A stretch of DNA of 64,000 bases. Source: Calothrix sp. NIES-3974 (GTDB lineage Bacteria > Cyanobacteriota > Cyanobacteriia > Cyanobacteriales > Nostocaceae). The stretch spans positions 1,922,001 through 1,986,000 of the forward strand of contig NZ_AP018254.1 in NCBI RefSeq assembly GCF_002368395.1. Reading direction: 5' to 3'. Within the stretch, counting starts at the first letter, position 1, and every line of letters starts with the position of its first letter. Made by a program: the position numbers and the translations under genes. Below are positions 18,786 to 27,786 of this stretch, in pieces. The notes beneath the pieces were generated by a model. It was given only the letters and a program-made list of their open reading frames with translations, had not been told where the DNA came from and did no database searches.

Positions 18786-20198
18786 CTAACCACCTCGCAA
18801 TCTCTGCAACCAAATTTGTACTTCCTTGCGAGTTTGTTCGGTCACATGGGGTTGGGATTGTAACCAAGCGTTGGCGCGCTTTTCGTTGGTTTGAGCGGCA
18901 ATAATCAATGCTCCCCAAATTTGTACTTCACTGCGTTTGGGGTTAATACCCAAGGCTATTCGGACTCGATCACCTAATCGACCGCCATCAGCTTTGAGTA
19001 GGCGAGAGATTTCACTGACATTTGTGCCAGAGTTTTGTAAAATTCTTAAGGCATTGCCCCAGCGTCCGTCAATTAAATTGGCTAACACCGCTTGACCAGG
19101 ACTAGCCCAATCTGCATCAGCTTGGATTGTGGTTTGCTCTGCATGTAAACGGACTAGGGCTATTTGGGCTTGAGCGCGTGCGGGAATTTTTGACTTTTTT
19201 TGTTTTTGAATAAACTGTAACCATTTATCCGCAGGACTCCACAAACCACTGCGAGCAACCTGAAGCGCATTTGTAAAAGCTTTATCATTCCAAGCAGGGG
19301 GTTGTAAGAGAATTTCCTCCAAACTGGTGGGATAAACTGACGACTTTGCTGTTTTCACCTGGAAGACCCGAAATTGTGGCTCTAATCCCACACTTTGATT
19401 GATTAGTAATTCCTGCATTCCCCCACCCGTAATTTCTTGCCATTGGGGAATTTGTCCCTGGGGACTTGTCCACACTAACATTTGTTGCAGGCGATCGCGT
19501 TCTGGGTTGTAGAAAAATATTTGTCCGTAGGTCAGGTGATGGATACCATCTGCACGGGAGCCATGTAAGTAGAACCAAAAGCCAGGAGGTGCGGACCGGG
19601 GTGAAAACCGATCGATTTCCGTTAAAGGTAGATTGATGCTGGAACCGGGATGTTCATTGGTTGCATTGGCCAAGGGTGCAAGGACAAAGGATTCTTCGGG
19701 ACCGGTGATACTGGTTTGGCTGAGTAAATAATAGTACTTTTGTTGTTGGGATTCAAACTCTGCATCATTAGACACTTCATATAACCTCAATTCCGTAATT
19801 TCACGACAGTCAGATGAACAGTTAGGACGCTGGGTATAAATTGGTAGTAAGTATCTGCCCTTGTCTTCAGCTAAGGGGATGAATTTACCAGCGATTTCTC
19901 CCTGTTTTTGGAGTTCCGAGTTAATATCTGTCAGGCTTTTTGGTCGTTCTCCCTGCCAAGGAACCTGGGCCCAATTTGGTAACAGTTGATTAATCCAGGT
20001 CACTTGGTGTGGTTGAAAAATATACATAAAACCCAACCAACCTAAGCCTACTATTAATCCAGTCGCGGAAAATAAAATTGCGATCGCAAACAAGAAGGAT
20101 AAACAACCAGAAACAGAGGATTTTTTTGGAGCTTTGTTGGCGCTAAACTTAACAATACTCGTATTTACAGCCGATTTTTTCGATGCAGGTTTTGCCAT
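18786..20198 (-). CDS. Membrane-anchored protein of unknown function
   Basis: 470 residues. A basic N-terminus rich in Lys and Ser is followed by one long membrane helix (about residues 32-60, LSFLFAIAILFSATGLIVGLG), so most of the protein should lie outside the cytoplasm. The large C-terminal part has no motif I recognise. Residues from about 310 onward look helical with TPR- or HEAT-like spacing (ALQVARSGLWSPADKWLQFI, RALRILQNSG-like turns). It ends in a basic WLQRLRGG. It looks like a conserved cyanobacterial protein, but I cannot name a function. Confidence 0.75.
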   Translation of the reverse strand: MAKPASKKSAVNTSIVKFSANKAPKKSSVSGCLSFLFAIAILFSATGLIVGLGWLGFMYIFQPHQVTWINQLLPNWAQVPWQGERPKSLTDINSELQKQGEIAGKFIPLAEDKGRYLLPIYTQRPNCSSDCREITELRLYEVSNDAEFESQQQKYYYLLSQTSITGPEESFVLAPLANATNEHPGSSINLPLTEIDRFSPRSAPPGFWFYLHGSRADGIHHLTYGQIFFYNPERDRLQQMLVWTSPQGQIPQWQEITGGGMQELLINQSVGLEPQFRVFQVKTAKSSVYPTSLEEILLQPPAWNDKAFTNALQVARSGLWSPADKWLQFIQKQKKSKIPARAQAQIALVRLHAEQTTIQADADWASPGQAVLANLIDGRWGNALRILQNSGTNVSEISRLLKADGGRLGDRVRIALGINPKRSEVQIWGALIIAAQTNEKRANAWLQSQPHVTEQTRKEVQIWLQRLRGG

Positions 20199-20494
20199 TA
20201 TGAGAAATTTTATATTTTTAATGGGAAATGACCTCGCAACAGAATGTCAAATGCAAGGATTTGTGATTAATTTCACCCCATACCTATCTTCTCAATGGGA
20301 AATTTACGGGTATGGTTCAGGGAGTTTGTGAAAATCTTTACTCTCTTTTATACCCATCTTTTTCAGTAGTTGCCCACTATACAATACTTAATGTTTAATT
20401 AGACCCAAAAATACGTGTATTTACGCATGTCAGGATGAAATTTTCTTGAATAGACTCATCAGGTGAGTGTGTTGAAAATATAGAGTGTAGAAAA

Positions 20495-22288
20495 TTGAGC
20501 GGCATACGATTTGGTTTCAAGACAAGGAACTATTTAAATGGATGCGTGTTAATTGCAACCATGTGCGGACTAACTAGCCAAGTCCGTGCGGAACTTAGCT
20601 TGCAACCAAACGTCTCCGCTATTCCCATGACAAAGCAAAGAGTACAAGAAGACGAGACGAGCGGGAAGGTTGGGAAAGATTGGCTGGAGACCAATGTTGA
20701 TCAACTTTCCTCGCCTTCATTTTTGTCTGGGGAATTAAAATCAGAAACAGATTCCCCAACTATGTCTCAGGTGACATCTGTTTCCCAACTTAGTGATGTA
20801 CAACCAACTGATTGGGCTTTCCAAGCTTTGCAATTCTTAGTAGAACGGTATGGATGTATTGCTGGATACCCTAACGGTACATTTCGCGGCAATCGAGGGA
20901 TGACCCGTTATGAGTTTGCAGCTGGATTGAATGCCTGTTTAAATCGGGTGAATGAGTTAATTGATACAGCAACTGCGAGTTTGGCTAGTCGGGAGGACTT
21001 GGCAAAGTTACAAAAATTACAGGAAGAATTTGGTGCAGAACTGGCAACCTTACGGGGACGGATAGATAGATTAGAAGCTCGGACTGCGGAAATTGCAGCA
21101 AATCAATTTTCCACCACTACCAAGTTATTTGGGATTGCCATTGTCGGTGTTCAGGGGACATTTTCCAACCGGGGGGATATTAATCCTCGCGACGGGGTAA
21201 AGGATACCGATGATGCAGCGACCAATATTAATGTCGTTAACCTGAATCAATTATTACTGACTTCCCAATTTAGTCCCCGTGATTATCTGGTCACAGGTTT
21301 AATTGCTGGTAATGGAGCAACCGGATGGGGTGAACAAGTTAACGGTGAAGTTAATTATGATGGTCTATTAGCCTACGAATATCCCACTAATAACAGTTTA
21401 GTTTTAAGTGACCTGCGCTACCATCGACTGTTAACTGATAAATTTGCGATCGCAATTGGTAGTACAACGGTAAATATGACTACTACATTTCGCGGTCCCA
21501 ACCGATTTGAGAATGCGGCCACGGGTTCAGTCTCCTTTGCATCCCAGCGTAATCCGATTTTAAATATCGGTTTTACTGGACAAGCGGGAATCGCCTTCGA
21601 TTGGCAGTTTGCCAAACGTGCGAGTTTGCAAGGGGTGTATTCTAGTTTAAATGCGGGGAATCCGGGACTTAGAGCAGGTTTATTTGATGGTAATACCACA
21701 ACTGCCGTTCAGTTATTATTAACACCAACGGATACGATTGATACGAGTATTTACTATGTGAATAATTACAGTTCTGGTGGGTGTTTATTAGCTTTTGTAG
21801 GTGATGATTGTCTCACCGCTGTCAATGCGAATACAAACCGTCGCGAACCAGTACAAACCAACGCAATTGGTGCGACAATTAACTGGCAATTATCACCTCG
21901 CTTTACCTTGGGTGCATGGGGTGGGTATAGTAATTCCTATATTCCTGGTAAATCAGGGAATGTAGAAAGAACCAATTGGATGGTATATATGAATTTCCCC
22001 GATTTATTTAAAAAAGGTAATTTAGGGGGAATTTATATCGGACAACCACCGAAGATTACCCATAGTAGTCTGCCAGTTGGTAATAATATACCTGATATTA
22101 TCAATGGCGGATTGGGGGAAGCGGGAGGACAACCGGGAACCACCACCCAAATCGAGGCATTTTACCGTTTCCGGGTGACAGATAATATGAGTATTACCCC
22201 TGGAATTATTCACATTATTGAACCAGGGCATAGTCCCAACAGTGATTCAATCACCACAGGTGTATTACGGACAAGTATTTTCTTTTAA
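20495..22288 (+). CDS. SLH-domain outer-membrane porin, iron-uptake porin type
   Basis: 597 residues. A signal peptide covers about residues 1-32 (GCVLIATMCGLTSQVRA before the cut). An SLH domain lies at about 97-160 (VSQLSDVQPTDWAFQALQFL, then GYPNGTFRGNRGMTRYEFA), which anchors such porins to peptidoglycan. A coiled coil follows at about 160-205, and then a beta-barrel that ends in an aromatic residue (SIFF). This layout is that of cyanobacterial Som/OprB-like proteins, some of which take up iron. The frame opens with TTG 20495; the signal peptide needs its basic lead, which favours that start. Confidence 0.88.
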   Translation: MSGIRFGFKTRNYLNGCVLIATMCGLTSQVRAELSLQPNVSAIPMTKQRVQEDETSGKVGKDWLETNVDQLSSPSFLSGELKSETDSPTMSQVTSVSQLSDVQPTDWAFQALQFLVERYGCIAGYPNGTFRGNRGMTRYEFAAGLNACLNRVNELIDTATASLASREDLAKLQKLQEEFGAELATLRGRIDRLEARTAEIAANQFSTTTKLFGIAIVGVQGTFSNRGDINPRDGVKDTDDAATNINVVNLNQLLLTSQFSPRDYLVTGLIAGNGATGWGEQVNGEVNYDGLLAYEYPTNNSLVLSDLRYHRLLTDKFAIAIGSTTVNMTTTFRGPNRFENAATGSVSFASQRNPILNIGFTGQAGIAFDWQFAKRASLQGVYSSLNAGNPGLRAGLFDGNTTTAVQLLLTPTDTIDTSIYYVNNYSSGGCLLAFVGDDCLTAVNANTNRREPVQTNAIGATINWQLSPRFTLGAWGGYSNSYIPGKSGNVERTNWMVYMNFPDLFKKGNLGGIYIGQPPKITHSSLPVGNNIPDIINGGLGEAGGQPGTTTQIEAFYRFRVTDNMSITPGIIHIIEPGHSPNSDSITTGVLRTSIFF

Positions 22289-22337
22289 GGGTTGTTTTAA
22301 AGGTTGATTTTCATACTTGAATTATCGTTTTTGGGGA

Positions 22338-22391
22338 GTAGAGACGACCCGTCGGGTTGTCTCTACCGGGAATCTCCCCGATTACGGGGAG
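22338..22391. repeat. GAGACGACCC palindrome and CTCCCCG hairpin after the porin gene
   Basis: GTAGAGACGACCC and GGGTTGTCTCTAC form a stem at 22338-22366. A second stem, CTCCCCG/CGGGGAG, lies at 22374-22391. Together they could act as a transcription end for the porin gene, although no T-run follows. Confidence 0.55.
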
Positions 22392-22464
22392 GGGACTAGA
22401 TTTCTCCCTTTCTGTAGGTGAAGGAGTGGGTTCAAATTATGTGCAACTTTACATTAAATTGGTA

Positions 22465-22704
22465 TTACACACTGACCAATTGTTTGAAAATTCGTGCAAC
22501 TGTATACAATTGATTACCCTCTGCTGTACTGAGAGTAAATTTATCCGACAGGGCATAATAAACAGAATCATGAAGACCGCCATACTCCGGGGGAGTCGCT
22601 ATGCGATCGCATTTGACAAACAAATATTCCTCTCCCCTTGTAATCAATGCAAACACCGGATATGTATTTGCACCGACCATGTAGGTAAGGGTTTGGGGAA
22701 TTGC
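22465..22704 (-). pseudogene. C-terminal remnant of a restriction-endonuclease-like protein
   Basis: A minus-strand frame of about 80 codons, open from after TAA at 22705. It reads IPQTLTYMVGANTYPVFALI, then TRGEEYLFVKC, YALSDKFTLS and NQLYTVARIFKQL. The pattern (LAYM...FG.I.NG.EF.F.K....YALSD.F....LY.VL.ILK.L) is that of the C-terminus of cyanobacterial proteins annotated as restriction endonuclease or type I restriction R-like. The N-terminal half, including the nuclease core, is missing. An ATG at 22680 exists, but the coding pattern begins upstream of it, so a truncated gene is more likely than a new small one. The family match is from memory. Confidence 0.5.
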
Positions 22705-22940
22705 TTACTGCACACTAATAGTAGGTCAATTACGTAACTATCACATACTGAAATATTTCCAACCCATTCTGAATCGGTAATTTACCTGTAAGGGCAATGT
22801 GTAAATTATGAAACCATCACAACTGTAATCATTTTTATTGTAACTAACGCAAATATAAAAATAGAATCAATGGCGTTGTTGAATTGGGGCATAAATTATC
22901 AAAATCTAAAATCTAAAATCTAAAATTCCAAATCCCAAAT

Positions 22941-23714
22941 ATGTATTTAAACTTCTTTGTTGGTTCAAGTCTATCGATTGTCCTACTAATTTTAGTTGCC
23001 TTTGGTCTATTACAGTGGTTACATATACCTACTGGTAATTTTCTCGATTGGGTGATTGGTGGTGCGAGTTTTTGGTGGTTATTAGTAATTGTCACAGTAC
23101 CCTGGAATATTCATTTCCAAGCAAAAGCAGTATTTGCAGAAGGGGAACAATCACAGGAAAGAGGTATCGCTGTAGATCCAAATCAAAAAGCCTATGTGGC
23201 AAAACTTGCTCGACGTTCCCTAATTGTTGCCATTGTTTTACATGTACTATCAGCAATTGGACTCTATACCCTAGCGGTTACGGGTATCAGCGCAGTTGGT
23301 TATATTTCATCCGGTGCAGCTTTATTACTAACCGGATTGCGACCAGCAATTAGCGCTTACGAATATCTCTCCAGACGCTTAAATTTGATTCAGAGTGAAT
23401 GGACCTATCCCCGTGAAGACGTGGTGGAATTGCGAAATCGAGTGTCGATTCTCGAAAACAATATTGAACAGGTACAAAGACAACTGAATCCAGATTTTGA
23501 TGATTCCATCCCTAGTAAACAAAAGGATTATATCAATGAAACCCGGCGGGAATTAGCCCAACTCGCAGCCAAAATTGAACAACTACGAGCAACCAACGAA
23601 ACAGCCCATGAACAATTATCCCGTGAAAATCGGCAAGCGATCGCCCAATTATCTACCGATGGTCAATTCCTCGATCATGTCCGGGAAATTATCCGTTTTT
23701 TTAAGGAAGCATAA
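22941..23714 (+). CDS. Membrane protein with C-terminal coiled coil, unknown function
   Basis: 257 residues. Membrane helices lie at about 5-27, 35-55, 95-117 and 120-140. They are followed by a cytoplasmic-type, charged coiled coil from about 155 (RNRVSILENNIEQVQRQL, then RRELAQLAAKIEQLRATNET). The resemblance is to uncharacterised cyanobacterial proteins; there is no catalytic motif. The start codon comes directly after a TCTAAAA/TCCAAAT heptad tract (22898-22938) without an evident ribosome-binding site. Confidence 0.75.
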   Translation: MYLNFFVGSSLSIVLLILVAFGLLQWLHIPTGNFLDWVIGGASFWWLLVIVTVPWNIHFQAKAVFAEGEQSQERGIAVDPNQKAYVAKLARRSLIVAIVLHVLSAIGLYTLAVTGISAVGYISSGAALLLTGLRPAISAYEYLSRRLNLIQSEWTYPREDVVELRNRVSILENNIEQVQRQLNPDFDDSIPSKQKDYINETRRELAQLAAKIEQLRATNETAHEQLSRENRQAIAQLSTDGQFLDHVREIIRFFKEA

Positions 23715-23886
23715 GCTAGTTCAATTATACTTCGCACCCTGATATTTTTCCGTTGGGGTTTGTTGATGGTTGAATTTTAAGCATTAACCATGTAGACGAA
23801 AAGCTCACCCATACTTAAAAACCTAGCATTTGTAATTTTTACAGCCGACTACAAGTGGAACTAGAATGCTTAAAACTATTCCCTGT

Positions 23887-23957
23887 ACAGATGCGACATG
23901 TCGCGTCTCTCCCTGTTTCCTACCCTCACGCTTCAGACTTTTACAGCAGACCCTAAT
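23887..23957. repeat. GCGACATGTCGC palindrome and GGGTCTGCTGTAAAAGTC element
   Basis: ATGCGACATGTCGCGTCT at 23891-23908 is one of the window's palindromes. Next to it, 23924-23957 is the reverse complement of the GGGTCTGCTGTAAAAGTC element seen at 48.5 kb. It abuts the 3' end of the amidase gene. Confidence 0.55.
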
Positions 23958-25312
23958 TAAAGTAAACCCGCTGATTCATACAACCGTTTCACCATTGCCA
24001 TAATTCTTTGTCCATACTGGGTATCGGCTGACCAACGTCCGGAGAGTTGACCGACTAAGGGTGCAACACCACGGGTGACGAAGCGAAAACGAGGGTCTAC
24101 AACTTCCTGAACTAAGGGTTCTAAACTAGCATAGGCTTTCAGGTGTTGAATGTGCGCTCTGACCCCAATCCTTGCACTCTCAAAGGATGCTGCTTCCGCA
24201 CCACCCCCAATTGTTCCTAACCCGGCAAAATTATTTTGCTCTGGACGAATATCTCCACCAAAACGCAGAAATCCGGTTTCCACACACATTTGACAAAAGG
24301 CAATATCATGATTTACCCCTTCCACAGCTGCTTCTTCTCGATATAATCTTGGTAAATCTGGGAATCTGGTTAAAGCTGCTTCATTATTATTACGTAGGAA
24401 AATTTGTAACTGCACTTCCGAAGTATTACCAGTCCCCATGATACGGTCAATTTGTCCAGGGCAAATTGTGAGTATGGATTTAATAATTACTGTCCGCGTA
24501 TTGCTATCCCAACCAACGGAAATATTAAAATCACGTAATTCAATCGCTTTAATATATACAACTTGTCTATAGGTAATTCGGCGTACCGTTGGTATCCGTG
24601 ATAAATCTATTTGCAAACGGTCAGCTAAATCAACGGGTATATATGCATTGCCATTCACCAAAATCCCCCTTTCTGGATAATTTTGACCGTTAATATTAAT
24701 ATTAATTTGCGGATAAACGGTTTCACCGGGACTAGGAGCCGAATCTGGATCAACAATCTGACTCCAAGCTACCAAACCCTCGGCAATACCCCCAGCAAAA
24801 TCTCGACGACGGTTTTGCAACAGCGCTCGGTCTTCTGGACTAGTGAGAAAACCTACCTGCATGTATAAAGAAGCTACCCGGACTTGCCGACAAAATACTA
24901 AACTTCCTAGTCCCGACTCACTGTCAGGTCTCACACCACGGTTCGGTAGTTGGGGAACACGCCTTAATAAAGCAGTTAACAGTAATTCAGCATTTTGGCG
25001 ACGTTCGTTGTTATTGGTAATATAAAATACACTTGCCCCACGAACTGAGGGATTCGGTGCTGCATCGGCATGAATTTCCAAGGCGACATCCCGGGGTCGG
25101 GAACGGGAATTAATCCAATCAATGGTTCCTCTGGCACTTAAATCGTCGGGGACAGACAAAACTTCCTGATTACGGGTTCGTAATTCGGTGACAATTAAAT
25201 CCCGTAGAAGAATCATTTCCCTTGCTTCTGTTGTTCCCCCCGCAATTGTACCTGGATCAATCCCCCAACTCTCCCGACCCCCATGTCCAGCTGATATAAA
25301 AATACGTCCCAT
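23957..25312 (-). CDS. N-acetylmuramoyl-L-alanine amidase with glucosaminidase domain
   Basis: 451 residues with three parts. Residues 1-185 form an Amidase_3 domain: zinc ligands H10 (SAGHGG), E29 (TTEAREM) and H81 (EIHADA). At the usual catalytic Glu of the LVExGF motif the protein has Gln, Q152 in LYMQVGFLTS. Residues about 200-280 look like a copper-amine-oxidase-N-like beta domain (GILVNGNAYIPVDLAD). Residues about 300-450 are glucosaminidase-like (VEGVNHDIAFCQMCVETGF, NNFAGLG). Two cell-wall-cutting domains in one protein suggest septal or peptidoglycan remodelling. No signal peptide is visible, so export is unexplained. Confidence 0.85.
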   Translation of the reverse strand: MGRIFISAGHGGRESWGIDPGTIAGGTTEAREMILLRDLIVTELRTRNQEVLSVPDDLSARGTIDWINSRSRPRDVALEIHADAAPNPSVRGASVFYITNNNERRQNAELLLTALLRRVPQLPNRGVRPDSESGLGSLVFCRQVRVASLYMQVGFLTSPEDRALLQNRRRDFAGGIAEGLVAWSQIVDPDSAPSPGETVYPQINININGQNYPERGILVNGNAYIPVDLADRLQIDLSRIPTVRRITYRQVVYIKAIELRDFNISVGWDSNTRTVIIKSILTICPGQIDRIMGTGNTSEVQLQIFLRNNNEAALTRFPDLPRLYREEAAVEGVNHDIAFCQMCVETGFLRFGGDIRPEQNNFAGLGTIGGGAEAASFESARIGVRAHIQHLKAYASLEPLVQEVVDPRFRFVTRGVAPLVGQLSGRWSADTQYGQRIMAMVKRLYESAGLL

Positions 25313-25636
25313 TTTATAACCTCATCATCAAAATTAATATCTAACTTCAACCTTCCGTGCTGAATTCAATATTTTTTAACTAAATTTTTGCTGTGCGACA
25401 AGATTATCATAGCCATCCTGGGAAAGTATGCATGTATGTGGCGAAATAAAAGTATATTTTTTTACCAATTACTAGAGGAAATCAAAATTGAGTATTGGGG
25501 AAATTGCCAAAGATGGCGGATATAGTAAATTAAATCTGTAATAGATGGGTAAATGAGTAGCTCGATACAGCATTAATTGGCAAAAAATAGTTATCGTGGT
25601 TGTCCCTTCTGTGATTGAAATAAACCGCGAATAACA
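25313..25636. promoter_or_regulatory. Divergent spacer between amidase and sensor kinase
   Basis: AT-rich, about 320 bp, no gene and no repeat recognised. It should contain the promoters of both flanking genes. Confidence 0.35.
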
Positions 25637-25729
25637 GTGTTTGGCTTTTTGGCTATTGTTCGAGAGAAAATGGACGCATCCGGGAGTAATACGGGAATGA
25701 CTGTGAAGCTCCCACAGGGGTTTATACGC

Positions 25730-27478
25730 ATGAAGAAAGTTCTGTTGTTGTTACGTAAATTGCCAATAACGCTCTTGTTATTAGTAATTATTACGATTTT
25801 GAATGCTTATTTATTTTATTTTCAGGTGACAGCGATTAGCCAAAATCAGAAATTATTACAGCAATCAGTCCAGGGTTTAACGGATTTAGAAGGTTTACGT
25901 TCCGCATTCAAACAAGGTGAACTAACTCAGCATTCCTATTTAGTTACAGGTGGTGAACAGGATTTAGAGAAATACCAGCAAGCAGTGACAGCGGTACTAA
26001 GGAATTTAAATAATTTACGTCAAAGGGAATCGGTGGAGGGGACAGTTTCTCTCCAGCAGCAATTAACAGCAACAGTGGATAGATGGAATCGGGAAATTGA
26101 GCTATCCCAGTCCCAATTTCCTACTGGAGTCAGGGGAATGGGAGGAGGACAGCAGAATCAGGAAATTTATACGGGATTGGAAAGAATCAGTGCTAACTTG
26201 CACAGGCGATCGCAATCCTATTTACAAAAGTCCCGATATGGTCTCAACCTGAGTTTAACCACCTATGCGATCGCCATGAGTGCGAATATGGGTTTGGTGG
26301 GGTTATTGTTGTATCATCTACATTTGGCTTGGTCACGTCATCATCACCATCAGATGAAATTGCAACAACAAGGGATATTGTTGGCAATGACTAGTGAGGG
26401 GATGTTGATTCATGATTTACAATATCGGATTTGTGAGTGGAACCAGGGTGCGGAACGGTTATATGGATGGAAACGGGAGAGGGTCTTAGGTGCAAGTATT
26501 GTCGAGCTTTTGTATCCTCATGATTTAAGTTTGTCTGCTCAAGCAATGTCTAAAACCTTAGCAACGGGTTGTTGGCAAGGTGAAATGCAGCAAATTAACT
26601 CTAGGGGTGAAATTATTGTTGTTAAAAGTTCTTGGAGATTATTGTACAACGAAGATGGGAATCCACTATCTGTATTGGTGACGAATCGGGAAATAACAGA
26701 ACAAAAACGTTTAGAAAGGATTATGTTGCGTTCCCAAAGATTGGAAATGATGGGAACTTTGGCAGGGGGAGTCGCCCACGATTTAAATAATATTTTATCG
26801 CCAATTTTATTATCTGTTCAATTATTAGAAATGAAATTGGGTGATCCGGAACATCAAAAGTTATTAAAAACCCTAGAAAAGAATGTGAAACGAGGAGCAA
26901 ATTTAGTTAAACAGGTTTTATCCTTAGCACGGGGGATTGAATCCCAATTAAGTCAGATTGATATTTATACCACCCTTGCAGATGTGGAAGAATTTATTCA
27001 CGAAACATTTCCTAAATGTATTTGTTTTCATAGTCACATCGCCAAAAATTTGCCAACTATACATGGAAATAACACCCAACTTTACCAAGTGCTAATGAAT
27101 CTAGTTATTAATGCCAGAGACGCAATGCCAGAAGGAGGTACAATTGAATTAGCAGCACAAATAGTAGAAGTCAGTTGCTACAAACCACAAATATCCATTA
27201 AACCAGGTACCTATCTCGTTATTACCGTCAAAGATAGCGGAATCGGAATGACACCACAAATACGCGATCGCATTTTTGAACCTTTTTTTACCACTAAGCA
27301 AGCTAATCGGGGTAGCGGTTTAGGACTTTACTCCGCACAGCTAATTATTCAAAATCACGGTGGCATAATTGATGTGGAAACCCAGATTGGTAAAGGTACT
27401 TGTTTCCACGTTTATTTACCCGTTGATGTATGTGGTGAATACCCTGCTCATTTAAATCCGATGGTAATCAATAATTAG
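25730..27478 (+). CDS. Membrane sensor histidine kinase (CHASE3-PAS-HisKA-HATPase)
   Basis: 582 residues from ATG 25730 (MKKVLLLLRKLP), chosen because AGGGG lies nine bases before it; the frame is open up to GTG 25637. It has two membrane helices flanking a CHASE3-like sensor region (LRSAFKQGELTQHSYLVTGG), then a PAS domain (EGMLIHDLQYRICEWNQGAERLYGW). The H box is LAGGVAHDLNNILSPIL, the N box NLVINARDAMPEGG, and the G boxes are DSGIGMTPQIRDRIFEPFF and GSGLGLYS. There is no receiver domain and no neighbouring regulator, so its partner is unknown. The stop lies six bases before a CRISPR array. Confidence 0.9.
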   Translation: MKKVLLLLRKLPITLLLLVIITILNAYLFYFQVTAISQNQKLLQQSVQGLTDLEGLRSAFKQGELTQHSYLVTGGEQDLEKYQQAVTAVLRNLNNLRQRESVEGTVSLQQQLTATVDRWNREIELSQSQFPTGVRGMGGGQQNQEIYTGLERISANLHRRSQSYLQKSRYGLNLSLTTYAIAMSANMGLVGLLLYHLHLAWSRHHHHQMKLQQQGILLAMTSEGMLIHDLQYRICEWNQGAERLYGWKRERVLGASIVELLYPHDLSLSAQAMSKTLATGCWQGEMQQINSRGEIIVVKSSWRLLYNEDGNPLSVLVTNREITEQKRLERIMLRSQRLEMMGTLAGGVAHDLNNILSPILLSVQLLEMKLGDPEHQKLLKTLEKNVKRGANLVKQVLSLARGIESQLSQIDIYTTLADVEEFIHETFPKCICFHSHIAKNLPTIHGNNTQLYQVLMNLVINARDAMPEGGTIELAAQIVEVSCYKPQISIKPGTYLVITVKDSGIGMTPQIRDRIFEPFFTTKQANRGSGLGLYSAQLIIQNHGGIIDVETQIGKGTCFHVYLPVDVCGEYPAHLNPMVINN

Positions 27479-27484
27479 TTTCCA

Positions 27485-27751
27485 GTTTCCAATCAATTAT
27501 TTCCCCTCATAAGAGGAGACCCCTAGAACCGTTCATCAGCTGACTCATCTGGGCTGGCTGATGAGTTTCCAATCAATTATTTCCCCTCATAAGAGGAGAC
27601 CTATTAACAGTGCTATCTGTCTTAAAGCAATATTAACGTTGGTTTCCAATCAATTATTTCCCCTCATAAGAGGAGACGTCCCCAAGTAACTGTGCCAAAC
27701 ATTTGGCACAGTGGAGTTTCCAATCAATTATTTCCCCTCATAAGAGGAGAC
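27485..27751 (-). CRISPR. Orphan CRISPR array, four 36-bp repeats
   Basis: Four identical 36-bp repeats stand at 27485-27520, 27565-27600, 27642-27677 and 27716-27751, with three unrelated spacers of 44, 41 and 38 bp. Read on the minus strand, the repeat begins GTCTCCTCTTATGAGGGG, holds a small hairpin (CCTC/GAGG), and ends in TTGATTGGAAAC. That ending, like the 3' GAAAC of many cyanobacterial repeats, suggests transcription on the minus strand, with the leader at the high-coordinate side. That side is taken by an IS element 35 bp away. No cas gene lies in the window, so any activity would depend on Cas proteins encoded elsewhere. Subtype not assigned. Confidence 0.88.
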
Positions 27752-27786
27752 TCCTCTGGGCTGGGAGCCTCCCACCCCTCCAACTC

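Noticed and set aside
22357-22737. Plus-strand frame of 126 codons after the porin gene
   Set aside because: The opposite strand carries the better coding pattern, and this frame begins in a palindrome repeat.
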